A stretch of DNA of 64,000 nucleotides, taken from contig CAVWJS010000012.1 of assembly GCA_963755495.1 (NCBI GenBank), positions 1 to 64,000 on the forward strand, given 5' to 3'. Shown here piece after piece: positions 8,771 through 17,551 of the stretch; within the stretch, counting starts at the first letter, position 1; each line of letters opens with the position of its first letter. Position numbers and translations under genes: made by a program. This DNA is from Bog-473 sp963755495 (lineage in GTDB: Bacteria > Actinomycetota > Acidimicrobiia > Acidimicrobiales > RAAP-2). A model generated the notes under the pieces. It did not search any database. It was given only the letters and a program-made list of their open reading frames with translations, and was not told the DNA's origin.

Positions 8771-9948
8771 CCTGCACCAACCCCGCCATGAAATTTGGGA
8801 ATGTGCATGGTGACCTTCGTGCCGGCACCGAGCGCCGTCTCCACGATCAACCCGCGCTCCTCGCCGAAGACCGCCCGAAGGCGCTCGTCGACATTGTGCA
8901 GGCCGATCCCTTCGTCGGTCGACGTGCCACTGAGAGAGCGGCGAACGTGGCCGGGGTCGGCGCCGATACCGTCATCTTCCACGGTGATCAACGCCTCCGT
9001 ATCGGCATCGAGAATGATGATCTCCAGGTGGCCGCGGTGCTCGCTCGGCTCTATGCCGTGATGCACCGCATTCTCCACGAGGGGCTGTAGGACAAAGGGC
9101 GGAAGGAGGACCCCGAGCACTTCGGGTGCAACCCGAAGCGTGACGGCAAGGCGGTCACCAAAGCGTGCTCGCTCTAGGTCGAGATAGGTGTCGACCAGGC
9201 GGATCTCTTCGGCCATGGTGACGAACTGGCCGTGGGACCGGAAGCTGAAGCGAATGAAGTCAGCGAACTCCACCAGGAGGTCTCGGGCCCGATCGGGATC
9301 GGATCGTACGAAGGACTCGATGGCCGTAAGGGCGTTGTAAATGAAGTGGGGCGAAATCTGCGCCCGCAAGAACTGCAGCTCCGCTTGTACGGCACGTCGC
9401 CGCGAGCGATCGAGGTCGGCCAACTCCAGCTGGGTCGCCACGAACTGCGCTACTTCGCTGCAGAGACGGAGGAGGCCGGCCGGCGCGGCCGCATCCACGG
9501 CGGCGAGAACGCCGACGATACGGCCATCCGTGATCAGGGGTACCACCACCCCGCACTGCAACTCGCAGAAATTGGGGTCTTGGCACGCCAGATCTTTCGC
9601 CGTCACCACCTGCGGACGTCCGGCGTTCAGCGCGGCCTGTATGGCTGGTGCGAGGAGCGCGCAGTGTGTGGCGTCGACTCCCTCCGCGGCCAGTACCCCG
9701 TCGATATCGGCGACTACGACACCGCGTGTACCGAGGAGAGCCCTCAAGTGTGAGATGGATCTCTGGGCCGCATCTTTGGTGAGCCCGGTCCTCAGGGCGG
9801 GAGCCGCCAGGTTCGCCGTGTGCAGCGCGCTGTGCGCCGCCCGTTGCGTGGGGGTCCCCAGACGCCGCTGACCGCGAAACGCAAAGCGAACAACCCCGGC
9901 GATCAAGATCACCATGGCGATCAAAGCCAGCCAAAGGGCCTCTTTCAT
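8767..9948 (-). CDS. LytS/BtsS-type sensor histidine kinase with GAF-like domain
   Basis: 393 aa from the ATG at 9948, chosen because GGGTGG precedes it and the protein then starts with a membrane anchor (WLALIAMVILIAGVVRFAF). One N-terminal helix, then a GAF-like domain at about residues 60-190 containing a cysteine cluster (LACQDPNFCELQCGVVVPL), then a HisKA_7TM-type core: ISPHFIYNALTAIESF with the phosphorylated His, and an ATPase domain with VENAVHHGIEP and GIGLHNVDERL. The three cysteines in the sensor domain could bind a metal or sense redox; that is speculation. First gene of the acetate-symporter operon, coupled to its LytTR regulator. Confidence 0.9.
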   Translation of the reverse strand: MKEALWLALIAMVILIAGVVRFAFRGQRRLGTPTQRAAHSALHTANLAAPALRTGLTKDAAQRSISHLRALLGTRGVVVADIDGVLAAEGVDATHCALLAPAIQAALNAGRPQVVTAKDLACQDPNFCELQCGVVVPLITDGRIVGVLAAVDAAAPAGLLRLCSEVAQFVATQLELADLDRSRRRAVQAELQFLRAQISPHFIYNALTAIESFVRSDPDRARDLLVEFADFIRFSFRSHGQFVTMAEEIRLVDTYLDLERARFGDRLAVTLRVAPEVLGVLLPPFVLQPLVENAVHHGIEPSEHRGHLEIIILDADTEALITVEDDGIGADPGHVRRSLSGTSTDEGIGLHNVDERLRAVFGEERGLIVETALGAGTKVTMHIPKFHGGVGAG

Positions 9949-10076
9949 GCCACCCCCAACGGGAAGGAGAGCAGATTCCCTCTGCTCTTCATCGTTCCTT
10001 CTAAGGCAGTGTGCCACAGAAGGTCATCGCGGGGACGACCCCAGATTAGGGGCACGAATCCTCTTCCCAAATCGTG

Positions 10077-10109
10077 CCGCTCGTCGCTCGAAAGTGACCG
10101 CTCGTCGCT
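10077..10109. promoter_or_regulatory. Pair of 12-bp direct repeats, period 21 bp: candidate LytTR binding site
   Basis: CCGCTCGTCGCT occurs at 10077-10088 and again, identically, at 10098-10109. The 21-bp period equals two helical turns, the arrangement bound by LytTR dimers. The site lies in the 396-bp gap between the kinase gene and satP, 129 bp before the kinase start and about 235 bp before the satP start. The remaining gap holds no gene I can support. Confidence 0.5.
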
Positions 10110-10344
10110 GTTCCTCGTCGGTTCAGCGCTCGCTCCTTGTGGCAGCGAACATCGACTCCGCACAATGCGCTTTGAGCCGACCCAGAGCGGGCGGACGGGG
10201 AAAAGGGGGTATCCAGGGCGGACCGTCCGGTGGACGACCGTCTCGTTCACATCGGATAGTGGCCTTGTCTGCAACCTCTGTAGCGGAACCCTCCGCCGTC
10301 ACGTCTCACCCGAGGCCTCAGCACCACTCAAGGAGGAATCAACC

Positions 10345-10977
10345 ATGTCAACCGTCGATTTGGGATCCACGAGCTCGTCACAAGAGCGGTCCCCGGTCAA
10401 CCCGATCCACATCGTGGCGGACCCAGCACCGCTCGGTTTGGGAGCCTTTGCCATGACCACCCTGGCGTTGAGTCTCTACAACGCGAACGTCTGGAGTGGC
10501 GGCATCTTCGCCGCCCTCGCGTTGGCCCTGGTGTTCGGAGGTTTCGCGCAACTGCTCGCCGGGATGTGGGAGTTCGCCCGCAAGAACACGTTCGGGGCCA
10601 TCGCCTTCACCTCGTACGGGGCGTTCTGGATCGCCTACTACGTCTTCGTCCACTTCCTGGCGGCGTCGATCCCCGCGGCGGACGTGGGGCAGGCCGTAGG
10701 TGTGTTCCTGCTCGGTTGGACGATCATCACCTTCTACCTCATGATCGCCTCGTTACGGGTTTCGGGCGCCGTACTCGCCGTCTTTGTCGCCCTGACCGTC
10801 ACCTTTGTCCTCCTCACTATCGGAAATTTCGAGGGCAAGAGTGGCATCCTCCACGCGGGTGGCTGGACCGGCATCGTGACCGCCGCACTGGCCTTTTATG
10901 CGTCGGCGGCCGGGGTCATCAACGAAACCTTCAAGCAGCCCGTGCTCCCGGTGTTCCCGTTGGCGCCCAGGAGCTAG
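10345..10977 (+). CDS. satP: Acetate uptake transporter, GPR1/FUN34/SatP (YaaH) family
   Basis: 210-aa inner-membrane protein with six predicted helices. The family signature is present near the N-terminus: ADPAPLGLGAFAMTTLALSLYN, in which NP/ADPAPLGL is the diagnostic element. The start at 10345 is set by a perfect Shine-Dalgarno (AAGGAGG at 10330-10336). Proton-linked acetate or succinate uptake is the known role of the family. A long hairpin and then acs follow downstream, so import and activation of acetate are co-transcribed. The promoter probably lies beyond the direct repeats at 10.1 kb. Confidence 0.93.
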   Translation: MSTVDLGSTSSSQERSPVNPIHIVADPAPLGLGAFAMTTLALSLYNANVWSGGIFAALALALVFGGFAQLLAGMWEFARKNTFGAIAFTSYGAFWIAYYVFVHFLAASIPAADVGQAVGVFLLGWTIITFYLMIASLRVSGAVLAVFVALTVTFVLLTIGNFEGKSGILHAGGWTGIVTAALAFYASAAGVINETFKQPVLPVFPLAPRS

Positions 10978-10993
10978 AAAGAGACGTTGTCAG

Positions 10994-11034
10994 TTCAGGC
11001 GTTGCCGGGGCATGCCACCCCGGCAACGCCTGAA
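10994..11034 (+). promoter_or_regulatory. 17-bp perfect intercistronic hairpin between satP and acs
   Basis: TTCAGGCGTTGCCGGGG and its exact complement flank a 7-nt loop. No T-run follows. The stem ends 24 bp before the acs start codon. It could be a partial terminator that sets the satP:acs ratio, or an mRNA processing or stability element. Confidence 0.7.
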
Positions 11035-11058
11035 GCACCGATCGAAGAGGAGCCAGCC

Positions 11059-13039
11059 ATGAGCGAAGATCGAGAAGAAGGCCTGTCGGCTCTCCTCCAC
11101 GAAACCCGCACCTTCCCTCCGCCTCAAGACTTAGCCAAACGAGCCAACGCACAACCCGAGATCTATGACGAGGCCAAGGCAGACCCCCTTGCCTTCTGGG
11201 CCTCCCAAGCTGAGCGCCTCACATGGGCTACGCCATGGACGGACGTGCTGGATTGGAGTAATCCACCGTTCGCGAAGTGGTTTGTGGGAGGACGGCTCAA
11301 CGTGGCGGTCAACTGTGTCGACCGCCACGTTGATGCCGGCTTGGGTGACCGGGTCGCCTTCCACTGGGAGGGAGAGCCCGGCGACACCCGTACCATCACC
11401 TATAGCGACCTGCTCGGCTTGGTGAGCCAGGCCACCAACGCGTTGATCGAATTGGGCGTGCGTACGGGGGACAAGATCGCCATCTACATGCCGATGATCC
11501 CCGAGACGGTGGTCGCCATGCTGGCCTGTGCCCGGTTGGGGGCGCCCCACACCGTCGTCTTCGGCGGTTTCTCCTCGGACTCTCTGCGAGGGCGCATCCT
11601 CGACTGCGACGCGCATTTCGTCATCACCGCGGACGGCGGATACCGGCGCGGCGCGGCCAGCCCGTTGAAGGCGGCTGTCGACGAGGCCCTCCTCGGCTGC
11701 CCCGACGTGGAAAAGGTGCTCGTGGTCCGCCGCACCGGCCAGGACGTGGCATGGACCGATGGGCGAGATGTGTGGTGGCACGACGTCGTCGAACGCCAGA
11801 GCCATACGCACGAGGCAGAAGCGTTCGACGCCGAGCATCCTCTCTACATCATGTACACCAGTGGCACCACGGCCAAGCCCAAGGGGATTTTGCACACTTC
11901 GGGTGGCTATCTGACTCATGTGTCGGCCACCCATCGCCTGATCTTCGACATCAAACCGGAGGAAGACGTCTACTGGACCGCGGCCGACATCGGCTGGGTG
12001 ACCGGTCACAGCTACATCGTCTATGGCCCCTTGGCCAACGCCACCACCTCGGTGATGTACGAAGGAACCCCCGACACACCTGCTCGCGATCGGTGGTGGC
12101 AGCTCATCGAGAAATACAAGGTCAACATCCTCTACACCGCCCCGACCACAATTCGCACCTTCATGAAGTGGGGCGAGCAGCTGCCTGCCGCTCACGATCT
12201 CACTAGCCTGCGCCTGCTGGGCTCGGTGGGAGAGCCGATCAATCCGGAGGCTTGGATCTGGTACCGCACGCATATAGGCGGCGAGCGTTGCCCGATCGTG
12301 GACACGTGGTGGCAGACCGAGACGGGCGGGATTCTGATCACGCCGCTCCCGGGAATCACTGCCACGAAACCCGGCGCGGCCATGAGGCCATTTCCTGGTA
12401 TCTCGGCGGACATCATCGACAACGACGGGCGTTCGGTGGGCAATGACGAGGGGGGCTATCTGGTCATCACCGAGCCCTGGCCGGGCATGCTGCGCGGCAT
12501 CTACGGCGATGATGAGCGGTACAAGGAGACCTACTGGGCGCGCTTTCCCGGACGGTACTTTGCCGGCGACGGGGCCAAGAGAGACCAGGACGGTGACATC
12601 TGGCTTCTGGGCCGGGTGGACGACGTCATGAACATATCGGGGCACAGGATCTCGACGACCGAGATCGAGCACGCCCTCGTCAGCCACCCCGCAGTGGCGG
12701 AGGCCGCCGTGGTTGGAGCCAGTGACGCCACCACGGGTCAAGCTATCGTCGCCTTCGTCACCGTGAAAGGAACCGGCTTCGAGAACGACGCTGACGGCGA
12801 GAAGTTCGTGCAGGAATTCGCGCGACCATGTGGCGCACGAAATCGGTCCGATCGCCAAGCCTCGTCAGATCATGCTCACGCCCGAACTTCCCAAGACCCG
12901 TAGTGGGAAAATCATGCGCCGATTGCTCCGTGATGTCGCAGAGAACCGTGAGCTGGGTGATGTCACGACCTTGATGGATCCGACTGTGGTCAATGCGATA
13001 AAGGAGGGCATGGCATCGGGGGCGGAGGACAAAGAGTAA
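11059..13039 (+). CDS. acs: Acetyl-CoA synthetase (AMP-forming), frameshifted near the 3' end
   Basis: Activates acetate with ATP and CoA to acetyl-CoA. The start at 11059 (MSEDREEGL) follows AGAGGAG. Family motifs run in order: TSGTTAKPKG (AMP-binding P-loop), WWQTETGG, the adenylation hinge YFAGDGAKRDQDGDIWLLGRVDD, in which GDGAKRD and GRVDDV are diagnostic, and SGHRIST. The frame shifts near 12815, and the last 75 residues, including the catalytic, acetylatable Lys in PKTRSGKIMRR, read in another frame to 13039. With one base removed near 12815 the product is about 660 aa, the normal length. Probably an assembly indel. Functionally linked to satP directly upstream and the two-component system across the divergent promoter. 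Confidence 0.93.
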
Positions 13040-13071
13040 GAAACGCCGTTCCCTCCCTCTTGGGTGGCACG

Positions 13072-13488
13072 ATGAAAGCCGGGCGCTCGGGAATGGCCAC
13101 GCTGGCTTGGCTCGTCATGGTCGCACTCATGACCCTCGGGTCCGGCCCGAGTTCGGCTTCGGCCATCGGGGGCTGCCCGACACACGGCTCTGTGGCCTGC
13201 GTTGACCGGAGCGAGAGTGGGCGCAGCGTGCACGTGCGGGTCGGGCGCACTCTCAGGGTGGTGTTGGGCGGTAACTCGTTGCGCTGGACGGGCTTGCACC
13301 AGGTCGGTCCCGACGTGCTTCGCCTCTCCGGTGCCATGGTGCAGCGGGATGGCGGAATCACGGCGTCGTACATCGCATCGAAGGTTGGCCACACCACGCT
13401 GCAAGCAGGTGGTGCACCCAGGTGCGAGCGTGGCCGAGCGTGCCCCCAATTCGTCCTCCTGTGGCAGGTGCGCGTGACCGTCGGCTGA
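13072..13488 (+). CDS. Secreted protein, possible chagasin-like (I42) fold
   Basis: 138 aa from the ATG at 13072; a TTG 12 bp upstream is possible. A clear signal peptide covers residues 1-31 (GMATLAWLVMVALMTLG, cleavage near SASA-IGG). The mature part, about 105 aa, looks all-beta: VHVRVGRTLRVVLGG, then GHTTLQAGG and VLLWQVRVTV at the end, with four cysteines. The order of elements (G-rich turn, aromatic W before a terminal strand) recalls chagasin-family cysteine protease inhibitors, but the NPTTGY signature is not visible, so this is tentative. It follows acs by 32 bp and may be co-transcribed. Confidence 0.7.
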   Translation: MKAGRSGMATLAWLVMVALMTLGSGPSSASAIGGCPTHGSVACVDRSESGRSVHVRVGRTLRVVLGGNSLRWTGLHQVGPDVLRLSGAMVQRDGGITASYIASKVGHTTLQAGGAPRCERGRACPQFVLLWQVRVTVG

Positions 13489-13602
13489 GCATTGGGTCGA
13501 TCAGGCGGAGGGCGATCCTCACGCTGACGACAAACGCGGGAGGGAGGACGTCATCGTCCAGGGACATTGTCGGCGAAGTGACGTTGTGGGTGAAGATGGG
13601 CC

Positions 13603-14343
13603 ATGGACTTCGACTTCGATGCCACCTTCGGGGACGACTACGTGTACTTCTACGCCGAATCCACCGATGAGGGGCATTCGGACGACGACGCGGCGGAGAT
13701 CGTGGAGCGACTGAACCTCCCCCCGGGGTCTCACATCCTCGATGTTCCCTGCGGCCTCGGCCGCATCTCCCGCCGTCTTGCCGCCGCCGGCTACGACGTC
13801 ACCGGTGTCGATCTCTCGGCGCCGTTCATCGCCCAGGCCCAGGCCGAAACCGTCGGGCCCGGCGGCCTCGTCACATATGTCCGGGGTGACATGCGCCGAT
13901 TGCCGGTGTCCGGCCCCTTCGACGCCGTGGTGTGCTGGTTCACTTCCTTCGGCTATCACGACGACGTTGACTGCCGCCGGATCCTGGCCGAGTTTCACAG
14001 AGTGTTACGCCCAGGCGGCACGGTCCTGATCGAGACCATGCACCACGATGGGGTGGTCCGGCACTTCACGCCGGCTCCCGATGCCACCGTGCTGACGCGG
14101 GGCGAAGATGCGCAGGTCGATCTTTCCCGCTTCGACCCGCTGACGGGGCGGATTGCTACGGATCGCACGGTATATCGAGATGGCGAAGTCCGGCACAGCT
14201 CTCATTTCATACGGCTTCCCACCCCTCCCGAGTGGTCACAATGGCTGGAAGGATCCGGCTTCGGCGGCATCCGCTGTTCGGCAGGTGGAGGAGGGCCACT
14301 CGAGCTCGATAGTTGGGTCATGGTGGTAGAGGCCCGGGCGTAG
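13603..14343 (+). CDS. Class I SAM-dependent methyltransferase
   Basis: 246 aa. Rossmann-like methyltransferase fold: motif I HILDVPCGLGRIS near residue 46, motif II acidic end VTGVDLS, motif III RGDMRRLP, and motif post-I around VLRPGGTVLIETM. Residues 1-40 are acidic. The C-terminal half has beta strands and no extra domain. The substrate cannot be read from the sequence; the family includes small-molecule and cofactor methylases. It is a stand-alone plus-strand gene, convergent with the aldehyde dehydrogenase at 14.4 kb. Start ATG as given; length normal. Confidence 0.86.
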   Translation: MDFDFDATFGDDYVYFYAESTDEGHSDDDAAEIVERLNLPPGSHILDVPCGLGRISRRLAAAGYDVTGVDLSAPFIAQAQAETVGPGGLVTYVRGDMRRLPVSGPFDAVVCWFTSFGYHDDVDCRRILAEFHRVLRPGGTVLIETMHHDGVVRHFTPAPDATVLTRGEDAQVDLSRFDPLTGRIATDRTVYRDGEVRHSSHFIRLPTPPEWSQWLEGSGFGGIRCSAGGGGPLELDSWVMVVEARA

Positions 14344-14379
14344 CCGCCCGCCCGTTGGCTCAGTCGCGCAAGACGTCCC

Positions 14380-15798
14380 TTAGCGTTGCATCGACTTAGT
14401 TTCGACGAACTCTTCCAAGCCGTATTTGCCGCGCTCGCGGCCGACCCCGGATTGCTTGTAGCCGCCGAACGGGGCGCTTGGGTTAAAAGCGCCGCCGTTG
14501 ATGTCGACCTGACCGGTGCGTAGCTGGCGTGCCACCTTTTCGGCGCGGGCCGGGTCACCACTCCACACGGCGCCGGCCAGGCCATATGGCGTGTCGTTGG
14601 CGATCTCTATCGCTTCCGCTTCGGTGTCAAAGGGGATGATGCAGAGCACGGGTCCGAAGATCTCCTCCTGGGCGATCGTCATGGTGGGGGTCACCTCGGA
14701 GAAGATGGTGGGTTGCACGAAGAAGCCCTTCTGCAGGCCGTCCGGTGCATCCGAGCCGCCGGCCACGAGCTTCGCGCCCTCCTCGATGCCCTTGTTGATG
14801 TAGGCGCGCACCCGATCACGCTGTACGGATGAGACGAGCGGCCCGAGCAGGATCCCCTCTTCGAATGGGTTTCCCGGTGTGAAGCCGCTGATTTGCTCGA
14901 GGGCGAGCGACTCGACTTCGGCCAGGCGGTCTCGGGGAACCAGCATGCGGGTGAGCGCAGAGCACGTCTGTCCGGAGTTCAAATAGCAAGCGAAGAGGCC
15001 GGCCGGTACCGCCTTCGCAAAATCGGCATCATCGAGCAAGATGTTGGCGGACTTCCCGCCCAACTCGAGCGATACCCGCTTGATGTTGTTCGAGGCCAGT
15101 TCCATGACCCTCTTACCGGCCCGGGTCGATCCTGTGAAGGACACCATGTCGACCTTTGGGTGGGACGCGATGGCCTCGCCGACAACGGGCCCCACACCGG
15201 TGACGAGGTTGAACACGCCGGCCGGCAGGCCTAACTCATCGATAACCTCAGCCAGGGCGAAAGCGTTAAGGGGAACGATTTCACTTGGTTTGAGCACCAC
15301 GGTGCAGCCGGCAGCGAGGGCCGGAGCCACCTTGAGTGCGATCTGGAAGAGGGGGTAGTTCCATGGCGTGATTGCACCGACGACACCCACCGGCTCGCGG
15401 ACGACGAGGGAATTTCCGATCTCTTCTTCCCAGGGGAAGGCCTCGGCGGCGCGAGCGGCGTCGGCGAATGCTCCCGCGCCGAGTCCGACCTGTACACCCC
15501 CTGAGAGGCTGAGTGGCATGCCGAGCTCGTGGGCGATGGTGTCGGCGATCTCGTCAGTGCGAGCGGCCAAGGTTTCCGCAATGCGGATGAGTATTTTGGC
15601 CCGCTCCTCACGAGAGGTGGCCGACCAAACGGGGAATGCAGCGGCCGCAGCTCGGACAGCTTTGTCGACGTCTTCCGGGGTGCCTTCAGGAATGGTGGCC
15701 AGAACCTCTTCGGTCGTTGAGTCGATCACCTCGAGGAAGCCGGACCCGGTCGAAGGAACCCAGCTCCCGTTGATGTAGATCTTGTCCCGCACATCCAT
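14380..15798 (-). CDS. NAD(P)-dependent aldehyde dehydrogenase
   Basis: 472 aa, full-length aldehyde dehydrogenase superfamily enzyme oxidising an aldehyde to the acid. Typical elements: PWNYPLFQIALKVAPALAAG (cofactor-binding, N169 region), FTGSTRAGKRV, the general-base Glu in SLELGGKSANI, and the catalytic Cys in NSGQTCSA. Then EEIFGPVLCI and the C-terminal PFGGYKQSGVGRERG. Substrate not defined by sequence; the closest general type is the broad-specificity betaine/aliphatic aldehyde group. Divergent or independent of neighbours; the 82-bp gap to fur contains no obvious regulator site. Confidence 0.93.
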   Translation of the reverse strand: MDVRDKIYINGSWVPSTGSGFLEVIDSTTEEVLATIPEGTPEDVDKAVRAAAAAFPVWSATSREERAKILIRIAETLAARTDEIADTIAHELGMPLSLSGGVQVGLGAGAFADAARAAEAFPWEEEIGNSLVVREPVGVVGAITPWNYPLFQIALKVAPALAAGCTVVLKPSEIVPLNAFALAEVIDELGLPAGVFNLVTGVGPVVGEAIASHPKVDMVSFTGSTRAGKRVMELASNNIKRVSLELGGKSANILLDDADFAKAVPAGLFACYLNSGQTCSALTRMLVPRDRLAEVESLALEQISGFTPGNPFEEGILLGPLVSSVQRDRVRAYINKGIEEGAKLVAGGSDAPDGLQKGFFVQPTIFSEVTPTMTIAQEEIFGPVLCIIPFDTEAEAIEIANDTPYGLAGAVWSGDPARAEKVARQLRTGQVDINGGAFNPSAPFGGYKQSGVGRERGKYGLEEFVETKSMQR

Positions 15799-15880
15799 GG
15801 TGCCCTCCTTCGTCCTCAGTGAGACCCTACCTGCGCCCGGGGCCGGATCTGCCCTCAGAGCAGTGGTCGGCTAGACCTGC

Positions 15881-16339
15881 CTAGGAGCAATCGGCGCAGC
15901 GACCGAGCATGGCGAAATGATGAGGATCGATCGTGAATCCGAACTGCGCCATAGCCTCTTCGGCTAATCCCCGGAACAGTTGATCGGGAGCCTCGATCAT
16001 TTTGCCGCATTCTTCGCAGACGAAGTGCCCATGCGCGGAGGCGGCCAGGTGGTACGTCGCCGGACCATGGCCAAGATGCGCGTGCACGATGATGCCCAGT
16101 CGCTCGAGCTCGTCCAGGTTGCGATAGATCGTCGAGAGGTGGATGTCAGGCGCCTGCTGTTGCACCACGGCCGCGAGATCCTCTGCTGTGTGATGACCCT
16201 TGTGCTCGAAAAGGGCCCGGAGTAGCAAGCGGCGAGATGAAGTGATTCTCCCGCCTTGCTTGCGAACGATATCGAGTACCCCTTCGACGGTCGTTGCGTC
16301 GCCGGAATCAGCCACGATCGGACTCTGGGGCTTACTCAT
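15881..16339 (-). CDS. Fur-family metalloregulator
   Basis: 152 aa. Winged-helix N-terminal DNA-binding domain (GRITSSRRLLLRALFEHKGH, HTAEDL, then the recognition helix LSTIYRNLDELERLGI), followed by a dimerisation and metal-binding domain. The structural zinc site has both CxxC pairs, CEEC near residue 108 and CADC at the C-terminus. The regulatory site includes the HGH pair in SAHGHFVCEEC and HHF near the end. Whether it senses Fe, Zn or peroxide cannot be decided. No metal transporter is adjacent; it precedes an aldehyde dehydrogenase on the same strand and follows a 2-hydroxyacid dehydrogenase. Confidence 0.92.
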   Translation of the reverse strand: MSKPQSPIVADSGDATTVEGVLDIVRKQGGRITSSRRLLLRALFEHKGHHTAEDLAAVVQQQAPDIHLSTIYRNLDELERLGIIVHAHLGHGPATYHLAASAHGHFVCEECGKMIEAPDQLFRGLAEEAMAQFGFTIDPHHFAMLGRCADCS

Positions 16340-16402
16340 ATCTGCATTCTATTGGGCTAACTTCGCAAGTCGTTTGAACAGGTCAGCCGGTCCGGTGGAG
16401 GA

Positions 16403-17347
16403 TCAGACCAGATTGGGGGGCGTCCCACCGGCGAGAACGTCGCACACACCCTGGCAGGCCAGCCTTGCCATTTTCGTGCGAGTGGCGATAGTGGCACTGC
16501 CGATGTGCGGCAGCAGGGTTATGCGGGGAGCGTCGAGCAAGCGCCGATTGATGGTTGGTTCGCCCTCGAAGACATCGAGTCCGGCCCCGTAAATCGCTCC
16601 GGCATGGAGCGCATCGACTAACGCGTTCTCATCGACCACCGGGCCGCGTGCCGTGTTAATGAGGATTGCGGTCGGTTTCATGAGGGCCAGGGCTGCCGCA
16701 TCGATGAGATGGTGGGTGGAAGCGGTGAGGGGAACATGCAGGCTCACGATGTCCGCCCGCGACAAGAGGTCGCCTAGGTCAGCCACGTAACCGGGCAATC
16801 CGGTGTCATGACGCGACGTGTGGATAACGTCCATGTCGAAGCCGGCCGCCCGTTGCGCCACGGCACGAGCGATGCGCCCATAACCAACCAGTCCGAGAGT
16901 GGATCCGTGCACGTCGTGGGATAGGTGGGTGCCGAAGCCCCAACCGTCCCAACGTCCCTGGCGAAGATCTTCCTCGGCTTGGGTGGTGCCTCGGGTGGCC
17001 GCGAGCAGCAACAGGAAGGTGAGGTCGGCTGTCGTGGCATCAAGTACGCCCGGGGTGTTGCAGACAGCGATACCCAGCGATTTGGCGGTAGCCACGTCGA
17101 TATTGTCGTAACCCACCGCTGCATTCGCCACGACACGCAAGCGACCCCTGTGGCCGGCCTGCAGGACCTCCGCATCGATGCGGTCCGTGAGCAGGCAGAC
17201 GATGCCTTCGCACACAGCGGCCTTGGTTGCCAGCTCCTGCGCCGTAAGGGGGACATCGCCGTCGGTGGTGACGAGCTCATGTCCCGCATTGAGCAGTGGA
17301 TCAGTACCACCCGCGATCAAGCGACGGGTGACGAGTACCCGAGCCAC
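16403..17347 (-). CDS. D-isomer-specific 2-hydroxyacid dehydrogenase (glyoxylate/hydroxypyruvate reductase type)
   Basis: 314 aa NAD(P)-dependent reductase. Catalytic triad in context: Arg in INTARGPVVDENAL, Glu in GAGLDVFEGEP and His in LLPHIGSAT. The nucleotide-binding motif is GSTLGLVGYGRIARAV. The N-terminal flavodoxin-like domain is typical (NAAVGYDNIDV, NTPGVLDATTADL). This pattern is most like glyoxylate or hydroxypyruvate reductases, but phosphonate or lactate dehydrogenases share it. It lies 63 bp upstream of fur on the same strand and could share a transcript with it. Confidence 0.9.
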   Translation of the reverse strand: MARVLVTRRLIAGGTDPLLNAGHELVTTDGDVPLTAQELATKAAVCEGIVCLLTDRIDAEVLQAGHRGRLRVVANAAVGYDNIDVATAKSLGIAVCNTPGVLDATTADLTFLLLLAATRGTTQAEEDLRQGRWDGWGFGTHLSHDVHGSTLGLVGYGRIARAVAQRAAGFDMDVIHTSRHDTGLPGYVADLGDLLSRADIVSLHVPLTASTHHLIDAAALALMKPTAILINTARGPVVDENALVDALHAGAIYGAGLDVFEGEPTINRRLLDAPRITLLPHIGSATIATRTKMARLACQGVCDVLAGGTPPNLV

Positions 17348-17551
17348 TTAATCGGCGCCCTTGTCACCTGTGGCAAAGCAGAAGCTGCGTACGTCCATTC
17401 TCGACACCCTCGTTCCTTGCTTGGACCGACTACGTCAGGTTAGATGCGGGCGTTCCATCTGATGAAGATGGTGCGATGAGTAGGGCATCGGCGTCCGGGC
17501 TGGTCGAAGTGGCTACCCTGACACGGTGGTCACGTATGTGCAGTCCCGGGA

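Noticed and set aside
9949..10344. Riboswitch upstream of satP
   Set aside because: No known aptamer core could be recognised; the direct repeats and normal promoter spacing explain the region better.
11131..12858. 575-codon open frame on the minus strand opposite acs
   Set aside because: It is the antisense shadow of a GC-rich coding region; acs on the plus strand has full family motifs and the antisense product has none.
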